In this document: piece by piece, positions 1 to 8,113 of the stretch
Layout: each line of letters opens with the position of its first letter
Position numbering within the stretch: the first letter of the stretch is position 1
Assembly: GCF_000722875.1 (NCBI RefSeq)
Contig: NZ_JFHR01000017.1
Span: 39,565-103,564 of the forward strand
DNA length: 64,000 nt
Source: Sphingobium chlorophenolicum
Lineage (GTDB): Bacteria > Pseudomonadota > Alphaproteobacteria > Sphingomonadales > Sphingomonadaceae
Direction: 5' to 3'
The notes under the pieces: model-generated
Seen by the model: the letters and a program-made list of their open reading frames with translations, nothing else
The model's database searches: none
Told to the model about the DNA's origin: nothing
Program-made: the position numbers and the translations under genes

Positions 1-55
1 ATCCTTCGTCACCGGATCGATCATATCCGTCGACGGCGGCGTGATCGCGGCCTGA
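1..55 (+). CDS. C-terminal end of a short-chain dehydrogenase/reductase (partial)
   Basis: The window opens inside a reading frame that ends with TGA at 53-55 and encodes the tail SFVTGSIISVDGGVIAA. The VTG-x-I-x-VDGG pattern is the characteristic C-terminal segment of classical SDR oxidoreductases. Only 17 residues are visible, so neither substrate nor cofactor preference can be judged. It is on the same strand as, and about 70 bp upstream of, the MFS carrier gene and may be in the same operon. Confidence 0.7.
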   Translation, partial: SFVTGSIISVDGGVIAA

Positions 56-126
56 TCGGAAAAGCACATGCGCCACACAGATGGCGGAAAGACGGAGGAG
101 ATGGAGATGGCGGCGGAGGCAAGGAG

Positions 127-1500
127 ATGAGCGGCGGAGCCCCTATCGATGCGGTGCGCACCGGGTCCGGCGCGGAGGCGGCGGTGGGCGCGGCGCTCGA
201 CGGCATTACCTCGGCCCGGCTCAGGATTGTCCCGCCGCTGCTGCTGGGCTTCATCATGCTGTTCGATTCCTGGGACAGCATCGCCATCGCCTATGTCATG
301 CCGTCCCTGACCCGCGAATGGCATCTGACGCCGGTGGCCGCGGGCAGCCTGATCTCCGCGGGCTATGCCGGGCAGTTCGTCGGCGCGATCCTGCTGGGTT
401 CGCTGGCCGAACGGTTCGGCCGGATGCCGGTGTTTCTGGCCTCGGTCGTCTGGATGGGATTGCTGGCGATCTTCTGCGCGCTGACGCCCGATTACGGGAC
501 GCTGTTCGCCCTGCGCGTGGTCCAGGGCGTGGCGATCGGCGGCGCGCTGCCGGTATCGATCACCTATATCAACGAAATCGCGCCTTCCGCCACGCGGGGC
601 CGCTACTTCGGCATATTCCAGTTCATCACCATGGCCGGTTACGCGGCGGCCTCCTTTTCCAGCACGGTCGTCATCCCTTATCTGGGATGGCGCTGGCTGT
701 TCGCCTTCGGGGCGACGCCCCTGTTGCTGCTGCCGGTGGTGGTGATGCTGCTGCCGGAATCGCCGCGCTGGCTGGTCCGCAGCGGTCGCGCGGCGGACGC
801 GGCGCGGGCGCTCCGCAAATTCGGCGATCCCACCGCCGAACCGCAGGCGTTCCACGCCGCCGGGTCGACAGCCGGACCCGCGCCGCGCCTGCCAGCGACC
901 GTCCTCTTCTCCCCCGAATTCCGGCGGCGCACGACGGTCGTCATGCTGCTCTGGTTCTTCACATCCTTTGCCAGCTTCGGGCTGACGACCTGGCTGCCGT
1001 CCATCTATGTGTCGGTCTTCCATATTCCGGTGGCGACGGCGCTGCGCTATTCGGCGACGGCCAGCCTGCTGTTCCTCGTCCTGGCCCCGACCATCGCGCT
1101 GGTGATCGACAGCGTCGGCCGCCGTCCGCTGGCGATAGGCGGATCGCTGATCGCCACCTGCGCGTTGCTGACGCTGGGCTTCACCCTGCCGAAGGATGTG
1201 ATGATCCTGGTGCCATTGGTGATTGCGGGTCAGCTTTCGATCTTCACCGGCTCCATCGTCCTGTGGCCCTATACGGCGGAAACCTACCCCACCCATGTCC
1301 GGGCGGTCGCGCTGGGCCTCAGCAGTTCGCTGGCGCGGGGGGCGTCCACGCTGACGCCCGTCGTCGTGGGCGCGATCCTGGCGAGCGGGGCTTCGGTCGC
1401 CATCGTCTTCGGCATATTCGGCCTGTGCGCCGCCGGGGCACTGATCCTGTGGGTGACGGCCACCAAGGAAACCGCCCGGATGCGGCTGGACGCGATCTGA
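127..1500 (+). CDS. MFS transporter, aromatic acid:H+ symporter-like
   Basis: Predicted inner-membrane carrier of 457 residues, the usual size for 12-helix MFS proteins. Repeated hydrophobic segments and the loop motif LAERFGRMPV near residue 100 fit the major facilitator superfamily. The early LFDSWDS segment and overall layout recall the aromatic acid:H+ symporter group, so a carboxylated aromatic or organic acid is the likely cargo (inference). The start follows GGAGGCAAGGAG. Its stop overlaps the next start as ATGA-type coupling (TGATG at 1498-1502). A close paralogue is encoded at 6009-7385 on the other strand, sharing blocks such as GFIMLFDSWDSIAIAYVMPS. Confidence 0.85.
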   Translation: MSGGAPIDAVRTGSGAEAAVGAALDGITSARLRIVPPLLLGFIMLFDSWDSIAIAYVMPSLTREWHLTPVAAGSLISAGYAGQFVGAILLGSLAERFGRMPVFLASVVWMGLLAIFCALTPDYGTLFALRVVQGVAIGGALPVSITYINEIAPSATRGRYFGIFQFITMAGYAAASFSSTVVIPYLGWRWLFAFGATPLLLLPVVVMLLPESPRWLVRSGRAADAARALRKFGDPTAEPQAFHAAGSTAGPAPRLPATVLFSPEFRRRTTVVMLLWFFTSFASFGLTTWLPSIYVSVFHIPVATALRYSATASLLFLVLAPTIALVIDSVGRRPLAIGGSLIATCALLTLGFTLPKDVMILVPLVIAGQLSIFTGSIVLWPYTAETYPTHVRAVALGLSSSLARGASTLTPVVVGAILASGASVAIVFGIFGLCAAGALILWVTATKETARMRLDAI

Positions 1501-2432
1501 TGCTGGATGCCGACGCGCGCGCCGTGCTCGACCTCATGGAAGCGAGCGGCAGGCCGCCGCTCCACACGCTGAGCGTCGAAGAAGCGCGGGCGGCCGTCCG
1601 CGCCTCGCTGGACGCGTTGGGCAAGCCGCCCCCGCCGGTCGGGGAACAGGATATTTTCGCGGACGGTCCGCTGGGCGCCGTCCCCCTCAAATTATACCGC
1701 CCCTTGCATGCGCCGGAGGATGTTCCGCTGCCGGTCATGGTCTATTTCCACGGCGGCGGCTGGATGACCGGGGATCTCGCCTATGGCGCATGGTTCTGCG
1801 CCTCGCTGGCGGATCGGGCCGGGATCGCGGTGGTTTCGGTGGATTACAGGCTGGCCCCCGAATATCCCTTTCCCGCCGGGCTGGAGGATTGCGTGGCCGC
1901 ACTCCGTCATGTCCGTCGCGAGGCTCCGGCACTGGCCATTGACGGGACGCGCATCGCCGTCGGCGGAGATTCCGCTGGCGGCAATCTCGCCGCCGCGTGC
2001 GCGCTATGGGCGCGGGACGAAGGGCTACCGCTCAGCGCGCAGATATTGCTCTATCCGGTGACCGATCTGATGGAGGAGCATGAATCCTATCGCCGCAATG
2101 CCGACGGATTCGGCCTGACGGCGGATGCGATGCGATGGTTCCGCGACGCCTACCGGAACGGGGCCGATGCCGCCGACTGGCGCCTGTCGCCGCTGCGCGC
2201 CCGGCGGCTGAAGGGCGTTGCGCCCGCGCTGGTGCTGACCTGCGGCTTCGACCCCCTGTGCGCGGAGGGCGACGCCTATGCGGACCGGCTGGCGGGCGCG
2301 GGCGTACCGGTGAACCGCATCCGCTATACCGACCAGATACACGGCTTCGTCCTGTGGGCGAAAAGGGTGCGCGCCGCCGATCAGGCCCTGTCGCAAATAG
2401 CGGAGGAATTGCGCGGCAGGCTGTTCGCCTGA
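1500..2432 (+). CDS. Alpha/beta hydrolase, hormone-sensitive-lipase family
   Basis: A 310-residue cytoplasmic esterase/lactonase-type hydrolase. The HGGG oxyanion-hole motif (residues 84-87), nucleophile Ser158 in GDSAG, Asp251 in GFDPL and His281 in DQIHGF form the complete HSL-family catalytic set. The ATG at 1500 overlaps the MFS stop codon by one base, indicating translational coupling. The same reading frame stays open upstream to about 81, but that part lies antiparallel in frame with the MFS gene and is not coding. It probably cleaves an ester or lactone intermediate imported by the upstream carrier; the substrate is unknown. Confidence 0.88.
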   Translation: MLDADARAVLDLMEASGRPPLHTLSVEEARAAVRASLDALGKPPPPVGEQDIFADGPLGAVPLKLYRPLHAPEDVPLPVMVYFHGGGWMTGDLAYGAWFCASLADRAGIAVVSVDYRLAPEYPFPAGLEDCVAALRHVRREAPALAIDGTRIAVGGDSAGGNLAAACALWARDEGLPLSAQILLYPVTDLMEEHESYRRNADGFGLTADAMRWFRDAYRNGADAADWRLSPLRARRLKGVAPALVLTCGFDPLCAEGDAYADRLAGAGVPVNRIRYTDQIHGFVLWAKRVRAADQALSQIAEELRGRLFA

Positions 2433-2453
2433 ACCAGCGGGAGGATGATGAAC

Positions 2454-3368
2454 ATGGCAAAGGACCAGATTTTCGACACCCACGCCCATCTGATCGCGGA
2501 TGACGACGTCGCCTATCCGCCGTCGCCCATGCGCGGCACGACCCATGTGACGCGGATGACCTATACGGCCACCGCCGAATGGCTGATCGGCCAGATGGAC
2601 CGCAATGGCGTCGGCAAGGCGTGCATCGTGCAGCGCGGCCATGTCTATGGCTATGACAACAGCTACATCATCGATTCGGGCAGGAAATATCCCGACCGCT
2701 TCGTGCCGGTGGTCATATTGGACGCGCAGGATCCGGAAACGCCCGCCAGATATCGCGACATGGTGCTGAACCAGGGCGTGCGCGGCTTGCGCCTCGCCCA
2801 GACGCATTTCGAATATTACGACACCGCGTGGATGAATTCGCCCATGGCCATGGAATGCTGGCGGACGGTGGCCGATCTGGGGACGCCGGTGGCGATCATC
2901 TTCTTCCGCAGGCATTTATCCTGGGGCCTGCCGGCGCTGAAGTTCATCGCGGAATCCTTGCCGTCGCTGCGGATCATCGTCGATCATATCGGCACGCCGC
3001 ACACCCTCTCCAACCCCGAAAAGGCGCGCTATGTCGAGGCGGGGCTGGACAGTTCGATGCCGCCGCCGCCGGATTTCGGCATTGCCGAGACCATCTCCAT
3101 CTTCGAAAAACTGCCCAATGTCAGCTTCAAGTTCACGGAGATCAACATGGAACGGCTGGCCGACCAGAAGGCGGAACCCGCCGCCTTCATCCGGCGGCTT
3201 GCGGATGCCTTCGGCGCGGACAGGTTGATGTGGGGTTCCGATCTGGGGCAAAGCGAATGGCCCTATGAGGAAAAGGCGGCATGGGCGCGACGGGCGGCGG
3301 GCGAACTCAGTCCCGACGAACGGCGCGCCTTCCTCTACGAGACGGCGGAGAGGCTGTATGAACGCTGA
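2454..3368 (+). CDS. Amidohydrolase-2 family metal-dependent hydrolase (LigI-like superfamily)
   Basis: A 304-residue TIM-barrel hydrolase of the amidohydrolase-2 family, which includes 2-pyrone-4,6-dicarboxylate hydrolase and decarboxylases such as ACMSD. Metal-site signatures are DTHAH at residues 8-12, a VDHIG segment mid-protein and WGSD near the C-terminus. I chose the ATG at 2454 because GGGAGG (2439-2444) sits 9 bp upstream; the ATGs at 2445 and 2448 are too close to that ribosome-binding site. It overlaps the following amidohydrolase by 11 bp. Hydrolysis of a lactone, or decarboxylation of an aromatic acid, is possible. Confidence 0.85.
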   Translation: MAKDQIFDTHAHLIADDDVAYPPSPMRGTTHVTRMTYTATAEWLIGQMDRNGVGKACIVQRGHVYGYDNSYIIDSGRKYPDRFVPVVILDAQDPETPARYRDMVLNQGVRGLRLAQTHFEYYDTAWMNSPMAMECWRTVADLGTPVAIIFFRRHLSWGLPALKFIAESLPSLRIIVDHIGTPHTLSNPEKARYVEAGLDSSMPPPPDFGIAETISIFEKLPNVSFKFTEINMERLADQKAEPAAFIRRLADAFGADRLMWGSDLGQSEWPYEEKAAWARRAAGELSPDERRAFLYETAERLYER

Positions 3369-4152
3369 GCTTCGGGTCGACACGCACGCCCATATCTGGG
3401 GGGAGGCCATGCCCTTCTGGAGCAAGGCCTGGAACCGGCCGGCCTACCCCTATACGGTCGAAACCTATCTCGAAACGCTGGACGCCAGCGGCGTGGAGTG
3501 CGCGGTGATCGCGGCGGCCAGCCTGTTCGGCACCTATAATGACTATGTGATCCGCGCCTTGCGCCAGCATAAGCGCCTGCGCGGAACCGTGATCGTCGAT
3601 CCGGAGATCGGCCTGTATGAGCTGGAAGCGATGCGACGCGACGGCGTGGTCGGCGTCCGCCTGCAACTCTTCCACACCGACCTGCCGGACTTCGCCGATG
3701 ACGGCCATAATCGCCTGTTCCATCGGCTTCGCGACCTCGACATGCATGTCCACGTCAATATCGAAGCGCATCGTCTTGCCGCCGTGCTGGAGGGCCTGCG
3801 ACCTAGCGGGGTCAAGGTGGTGATCGACCATTTCGGCTGGCCGGACGCGGAAAAGGGGGTGGACTGCCCCGGCTTCCAGGCGGCGGTCGACGCCTGTCGC
3901 GACGGGCGGGCCTGGGTGAAGCTGTCCGGCGGTTTCCGGCGGCCCGATCAGGACATACCCCGCCTGTTCGCGCAGGCCTATGTCGAACGCGTCGGCACTG
4001 ACAGGCTCTTCTGGGGCAGCGACGCGCCCTTCGTGGGCATGGAGGGCAAGGTGACGCACCGGGAGACGTTGGACCAGCTCAGCTATTGGCTGCCCGATCC
4101 GGAGATGCGCGCCGCTATCCACCGCAATGCCCATGATTTCTACTTCGCCTGA
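3358..4152 (+). CDS. Amidohydrolase-2 family hydrolase, second in tandem
   Basis: A 264-residue relative of the preceding protein, with DTHAH at residues 8-12, a VIDHFGWP segment and WGSDAPF near the end. These fit a LigI/2-pyrone-dicarboxylate-hydrolase-like lactonase fold. The start is the ATG at 3358 inside the upstream gene, preceded by GGAGAGG; an in-frame upstream extension would read through the end of the previous gene and has no homology-like motifs. Two consecutive amidohydrolases suggest sequential hydrolysis or a heteromeric enzyme (inference). Its 3' end overlaps the convergent thioesterase gene by 13 bp. Confidence 0.85.
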   Translation: MNAELRVDTHAHIWGEAMPFWSKAWNRPAYPYTVETYLETLDASGVECAVIAAASLFGTYNDYVIRALRQHKRLRGTVIVDPEIGLYELEAMRRDGVVGVRLQLFHTDLPDFADDGHNRLFHRLRDLDMHVHVNIEAHRLAAVLEGLRPSGVKVVIDHFGWPDAEKGVDCPGFQAAVDACRDGRAWVKLSGGFRRPDQDIPRLFAQAYVERVGTDRLFWGSDAPFVGMEGKVTHRETLDQLSYWLPDPEMRAAIHRNAHDFYFA

Positions 4153-4595
4153 GCCGGGCGCGACGAAGGGAGTTTGAAAACGCCATTTGCCCGCGCCACC
4201 GTACCGTCGGCGCCCATCAGCACGCCGTCGCAAAAGGCGAGGGAACGGGTGACGCGCAACAGGCGAACGCGGGATTCCAGCCAGTCGCCGGGCAGGGCGC
4301 CGCGCATGAAGTCGATGGTCAGCGATATGGTGGGCGCATGGGGCACCGCGCAGCCCGCCTGCACGTTCAGCCCAAGGGAGACGTCCAGGATCGCCGAAAG
4401 CCAGCCGCCATGGGCATGGCCGGAATAGCTGCAATTATGCGAAGAAACCCGGAACCCCAGGCGGACGGCTTCCTCTGCGGTGGGTTCGAAGGGGTCCGCG
4501 ATGTAGAAGGGGCCGTTGAGATGATGGAAGGGGTCGATGTCGGCGCCTTCCTTGACGCGCCAGCCGGGCGGGGCGGATAATTGCGGCGGGTTCAT
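4140..4595 (-). CDS. PaaI-type hotdog-fold thioesterase
   Basis: A 151-residue protein with the hotdog thioesterase pattern. HAHGG (residues 60-64) followed by Asp71 matches the HGG...D/E core of PaaI-like acyl-CoA thioesterases, and the later strand TISLTIDFMRGAL is the usual central beta-strand. The start follows CGGAGAAAAG. It is divergent from the BKACE gene, and the two share an 83-bp spacer holding a palindromic operator candidate at 4629-4642. It likely releases CoA from an acyl-CoA made in the same pathway. The 3' end overlaps the convergent amidohydrolase by 13 bp. Confidence 0.82.
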   Translation of the reverse strand: MNPPQLSAPPGWRVKEGADIDPFHHLNGPFYIADPFEPTAEEAVRLGFRVSSHNCSYSGHAHGGWLSAILDVSLGLNVQAGCAVPHAPTISLTIDFMRGALPGDWLESRVRLLRVTRSLAFCDGVLMGADGTVARANGVFKLPSSRPAQAK

Positions 4596-4628
4596 GACTT
4601 TTCTCCGTTATGGCTTGCTGCGGCGATG

Positions 4629-4642
4629 TGATACCGGTACCA
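4629..4642. promoter_or_regulatory. LacI-type operator site 1 (thioesterase/BKACE)
   Basis: TGATACCGGTACCA is a near-perfect 14-bp palindrome with a central CG, the typical architecture of LacI-family operators. It lies 34 bp from the thioesterase start and 37 bp from the BKACE start, central in a divergent spacer. It matches six other intergenic sites in this window. Confidence 0.7.
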
Positions 4643-4678
4643 ATTTCTTAGGGACAGGATGATGGAAAGGCAAATGCC

Positions 4679-5605
4679 ATGAAGAAGAGCAAGGTCATCA
4701 TAAGCTGCGCGCTGACGGGGAGCATGCATACGCCCGCCATGTCGCCATTCCTGCCGATCACGCCGGAAAAGATCGCGGAGGAGGGGATAGCGGCGCACCG
4801 GGCGGGCGCGGCCATATTGCACCTGCACGCCCGCGATCCAGGCAATGGCCGCCCGACCCCCTCGGCCGAAGTCTTCATGCAGTTCCTGCCGCAGCTTCAT
4901 GCGGAGACGGACGCGGTGATCAACATCAGCACGGGCGGCGGGCCGGGCATGACGCTGGAGGAAAGGCTGCGCGCGGCGGTGCAGGTCAGCCCCGAACTCT
5001 GCTCGCTCAACATGGGCTGCATGAACATCAACCTGTCGGACCTGGCGGGCCGGTATGACTTCAAACATGATTGGGAAAAACCCTTTCTGGAGGCCACGGA
5101 AGATCTGGTGGCCAAGAACACGTTCCGCGACATCCGCCATATCATAGAGACGTTGGGACCGGGCGGCACCCGGTTCGAGATGGAATGTTATGAGATCGGC
5201 CATCTCCACAATATCGCCTATTTCGCTGACAAGGGGCTGTTGAAGCCGCCCTTCCTGATCCAGTCGGTGCTGGGCGTGACCGGCGGCATGAGCGCGGACG
5301 CCGACAGCGTCTTCTTCATGCGCCAGACCGCCGACCGGCTGTTCGGCAATGATTATATCTGGTCGCTTTTCGGCGCGGGACGGCACCAGATGGGCGCGTG
5401 CACCATGGGGGCGCTGATGGGTTCCAGCGTGCGGGTTGGGCTGGAGGACAGCCTGTTCATCTCCAGGGGGCAGCTTGCCCACAGCAATGCCGATCAGGTG
5501 CTGAAGATCCGCCGCATCCTGGACGAGCTGGGCCTGGAGGTCGCGACTGCCGACGAAGCCCGGCAGATGCTGGCTCTGAAGGGGCGTGAGAACATCAACC
5601 TCTGA
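4679..5605 (+). CDS. BKACE-family beta-keto acid cleavage enzyme (DUF849)
   Basis: A 308-residue TIM-barrel enzyme. The N-terminal VIISCALTGS segment and the zinc-binding LHLHARD motif (residues 47-53) identify the BKACE family. Characterised members condense a beta-keto acid with acetyl-CoA to give acetoacetate and a new CoA ester. FEMECYEIGHL around residue 170 and LFGAGRHQMG further on are also family-like. It is divergent from a thioesterase that could act on the CoA ester product. The start follows GATGGAAAGG. The beta-keto acid substrate cannot be deduced. Confidence 0.88.
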   Translation: MKKSKVIISCALTGSMHTPAMSPFLPITPEKIAEEGIAAHRAGAAILHLHARDPGNGRPTPSAEVFMQFLPQLHAETDAVINISTGGGPGMTLEERLRAAVQVSPELCSLNMGCMNINLSDLAGRYDFKHDWEKPFLEATEDLVAKNTFRDIRHIIETLGPGGTRFEMECYEIGHLHNIAYFADKGLLKPPFLIQSVLGVTGGMSADADSVFFMRQTADRLFGNDYIWSLFGAGRHQMGACTMGALMGSSVRVGLEDSLFISRGQLAHSNADQVLKIRRILDELGLEVATADEARQMLALKGRENINL

Positions 5606-5634
5606 ACGCCTGATCGGCTCCCGAATCAAAGACC

Positions 5635-5724
5635 CGTCATGCTGAACTTGTTTCAGCATCCATTTCTCCCCACGCGCCTTGGCTTGTGGGGCACGATGGA
5701 CGCAGAAACAAGTTCAGCATGACG
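5635..5724. repeat. Inverted repeat of a sphingomonad-type REP unit
   Basis: Two 20-bp perfect inverted arms, CGTCATGCTGAACTTGTTTC at 5635-5654 and its complement at 5705-5724, are separated by 50 bp. Within the left unit, TGCTGAA and TTCAGCA form a further small stem. A single copy of the same unit recurs at 7656-7700. The element sits just beyond the BKACE stop codon and may also act as a transcription terminator. Confidence 0.8.
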
Positions 5725-5748
5725 AAGGCGATAAAGGCGCTGTCCTAG

Positions 5749-6008
5749 GCCGTAAACTCATAAATGGCGCGTTCGAGGTTTGAGGCAAAAAGGCCCAGCA
5801 CAAGAAGAGAGGGCGCAGGAATATGTCGATATTTCGAGCCCTCTTGACGCCGGGATGGGCCTTTTTGGTCAAATCCGCAGGACGTCAAAATGGCTTCCAT
5901 CTCGAACCGAAATGCGCTTGCAAAGGTGTCCAACCTTCGCGGCGCGCATTTCGGCCCGATATGTTCGCCATTTTGGCGCCTCGAACGCGCCATTTATGAG
6001 TTTACGGC
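5749..6008. mobile_element. 260-bp MITE with 30-bp perfect terminal inverted repeats and CTAG target duplication
   Basis: Arms 5749-5778 and 5979-6008 are perfect 30-bp inverted repeats beginning GCCGTAAACTCATAAATGG. They are flanked on both sides by CTAG (5745-5748 and 6009-6012), consistent with a 4-bp target duplication. The interior carries two further nested inverted-repeat systems: 5787-5797 with 5856-5866 (AAAAAGGCCCA), and 5886-5894 with 5967-5975 plus 5907-5917 with 5944-5954. No transposase frame is present. The YTAR-like target is reminiscent of IS5-family elements, so a non-autonomous derivative mobilised in trans is the best reading (inference). The right CTAG contains the stop codon of the adjacent MFS gene. 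Confidence 0.85.
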
Positions 6009-7385
6009 CTAGATCGTCTCCAGCTTTCGCCGCGCCGTTTCGGTCGTGGCGAATATCCAGAGCAACGCCGCCCCGAAGGCAAAGGCCGCGAAGGCGCTGT
6101 AGACCAGCGAAATCGCCGCCCCGGTGCTCAATATCACCCCCACGAACAGCGGCGTCAGCATCGACGCCGCCCGCGCCATGGAACTGGAAACGCCCATGCC
6201 CACCGCGCGCAGATGGGTGGGGAAGCTTTCCGCCGTATAGGGCCATTGGATGAAGGAGCTGAGCGCGCTGCCCAGCGTGCCGATCACCACCAGCGCCACC
6301 AGCGCCCCGGTGTCGAAGCGGAAGAGGGCGAGCGACAGCAGCGCCATCCCTGCCGCGATGCAGCCGCCGATGGCATAGGGCCGCCGCCCGACCCGGTCCA
6401 TGGTCGCGCCGATGAACGGCGTGGCGATCAGGAACAATATCGGCGTCGCCGCAGCATAGCGCAGCGCGTCGGCCAGCGGGATATTATAGACCGTGACGAA
6501 GATAGACGGCGCCCAGGTGGTGAGCCCGAAATTGGTGAAGGCGACCGTGAACCAGATGCTCATCAGGATGACGGTCGATGCGCGCTGCCGGGGCGCGAAC
6601 AGGGCGGAGATGGGAATCCTGGCCGGTCCCTGAAGGCTGGGCGCGGCGGGGCGCAAGTCGGCGTCGGTCAGATCGATCCTGCCGCCCAATTTGGCGAGCG
6701 CGCCCGGCACCTGTGCAGCGCGGCCGGTGCGCGCCAGCCAGCGCGGCGATTCCGGCAGCATCAGCATCACGACCGGCAGCAGCAGCAGCGGAATGCCGCC
6801 CAGCCCGATCAGCCATCGCCACCCCAGCATGGGTATGACGACGGTGCTGGAAAGGGAGGCGGCGGCATAGCCGCTCATGCACAGCCACTGGAAGATCATG
6901 AAATAACGGCCGCGAGTCATCGTCGGCGCCAGTTCGTTGATATAGGTGATCGAAACCGGCAGCGCGCCGCCGATCGCCAGCCCCTGAACGAAGCGGATCG
7001 CCAGCAGCGCCTCCGGCCCCGGCGCGACGGTGCAGGCCAGCGCCAGCGTCGCCATGACCGCGACGGACGCGACGAACACCGGCATCCGCCCGAACCGTTC
7101 GGCCAGCGATCCGAGCGCGATGGCGCCCATGAACTGGCCGATATATCCCGAAGAGATCAGCGCGCCCATCATCGCGGGATGCAGGCCCCATTCGCGGGAG
7201 AGTGATGGCATGACATAAGCGATGGCGATGCTGTCCCAGGAATCGAACAGCATGATGAAACCCATCAGCAAGGGTGCCAATATGCCCACCCGAAAGGTGC
7301 GGAGATTGTCGAGCGTGTCCCCCACGCGCAGTTCCAAAGGACTGGCGGCCGTCCTGTCGGCCTGAGCAGCGGTCAGGCTGTCCAT
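6009..7385 (-). CDS. MFS transporter, aromatic acid:H+ symporter-like (paralogue of 127-1500)
   Basis: A predicted 458-residue 12-helix carrier, very similar to the one at 127-1500. It shares LMGFIMLFDSWDSIAIAYVM, LAERFGRMPV and SITYINELAP. The start at 7385 (MDSLTAAQ) follows AGGAGAGG; an in-frame extension to 7448 has no ribosome-binding site. The TAG stop (6011-6009) is part of a CTAG that flanks a MITE, so the element inserted exactly at the gene end without changing the protein. A weaker LacI-type operator lies at 7478-7491, about 93 bp upstream. Confidence 0.87.
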   Translation of the reverse strand: MDSLTAAQADRTAASPLELRVGDTLDNLRTFRVGILAPLLMGFIMLFDSWDSIAIAYVMPSLSREWGLHPAMMGALISSGYIGQFMGAIALGSLAERFGRMPVFVASVAVMATLALACTVAPGPEALLAIRFVQGLAIGGALPVSITYINELAPTMTRGRYFMIFQWLCMSGYAAASLSSTVVIPMLGWRWLIGLGGIPLLLLPVVMLMLPESPRWLARTGRAAQVPGALAKLGGRIDLTDADLRPAAPSLQGPARIPISALFAPRQRASTVILMSIWFTVAFTNFGLTTWAPSIFVTVYNIPLADALRYAAATPILFLIATPFIGATMDRVGRRPYAIGGCIAAGMALLSLALFRFDTGALVALVVIGTLGSALSSFIQWPYTAESFPTHLRAVGMGVSSSMARAASMLTPLFVGVILSTGAAISLVYSAFAAFAFGAALLWIFATTETARRKLETI

Positions 7386-7477
7386 GATGCGATCCTCTCC
7401 TGTTCCGGCCGGGCGTCCAGCGGATGCTGCGCCCTTTCTCGATGCCATTGCTTAGCTGTCCCGCAAGCAGGGCGCAA

Positions 7478-7491
7478 TGATACCGTTCCCA
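7478..7491. promoter_or_regulatory. LacI-type operator site 2, degenerate (MFS)
   Basis: TGATACCGTTCCCA has a perfect left half-site TGATACC and a degenerate right half. It is located upstream of the minus-strand MFS gene. It is weaker than the other copies and may be a lower-affinity site. Confidence 0.45.
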
Positions 7492-7655
7492 AAATAACCG
7501 CGCCGAAGCTGCATGCATGATGGAGGACAGCCTTGCGCCACGCCGCCCCTCCGGCGCTTCCCCGCCGTCAAGCTCGCCAAACAGCCCGAAAAGCGCCAAT
7601 CCGACCGCAGTCCTAAATCCGCCGCCCGACCATCCACTGAATTTCCTCGCCTTTC

Positions 7656-7700
7656 CGTCATGCTGAACTTGTTTCAGCATCCATTTCTCCCCACGCGCCA
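7656..7700. repeat. Single copy of the CGTCATGCTGAAC REP unit
   Basis: This segment repeats the left arm and spacer start seen at 5635-5675, continuing with CATTTCTCCCCACGCG. It contains the small stem TGCTGAA/TTCAGCA. A diverged relative (CGTCATGCCGAACCC followed by CATTTCTCCCC) occurs near 58908-58946. Confidence 0.75.
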
Positions 7701-8040
7701 AGCTGGGAAGACACAAGCTGCAACCGGACCCAAGAAAATATCATTATATAACATATATTTAAATGCACTCCTCCGCCCCCGCAGCCGGAGCGCCCAAAAC
7801 CATCGGCCACTCAATGCCGCGATCATGCGAGCAGCCCCAAAATCCAGCAAAAAATCTCGTGCCATGCTATGCGCATATATTATGCTGTAACGATACGTAG
7901 ATATTCTCTGGCATAGTGGAGGCCATATTTCCTTGCCAAACGGGCGCCATATCGGCGCGAACGATGGCCCATGACCCCAGGCGGAACTTGCCTTCTCGGT
8001 CATTTTCGCCGTCACGCCGTTTGACACCGGCCCAACTCTG

Positions 8041-8054
8041 AGATACCGGTAACA
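8041..8054. promoter_or_regulatory. LacI-type operator site 3 (TonB receptor operon)
   Basis: AGATACCGGTAACA centres on CCGG and has the right half GGTAACA typical of the set. It is 60 bp upstream of the TonB-dependent receptor start. Confidence 0.7.
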
Positions 8055-8113
8055 AATATTCCGCCATTGCGCTGACGTCGCCCGGCAGGAAAAATAAGAG
8101 GAGGAGGGGTGAA

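Larger units (their letters stand above)
7386..8113. other. 728-bp divergent intergenic region between MFS and TonB receptor
   Basis: No credible gene is seen. The region holds two operator candidates (7478 and 8041), one REP unit at 7656-7700 beginning CGTCATGCTGAACTTGTTTC, and an AT-rich stretch around 7735-7770. Small open frames here have no ribosome-binding site and no recognisable motifs. Confidence 0.6.

Noticed and set aside
81..1499. Open frame fused to the alpha/beta hydrolase
   Set aside because: It is out of frame with the well-supported MFS gene and contains no hydrolase motif before the ATG at 1500.
2303..2316. CGTACCGGTGAACC inside the hydrolase gene as another LacI site
   Set aside because: Located within coding sequence, far from any start, and lacks the outer conserved bases.
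5780..6253. Plus-strand open frame crossing the MITE and MFS 3' end
   Set aside because: It spans a terminal inverted repeat and runs antisense to the MFS gene; no family features.
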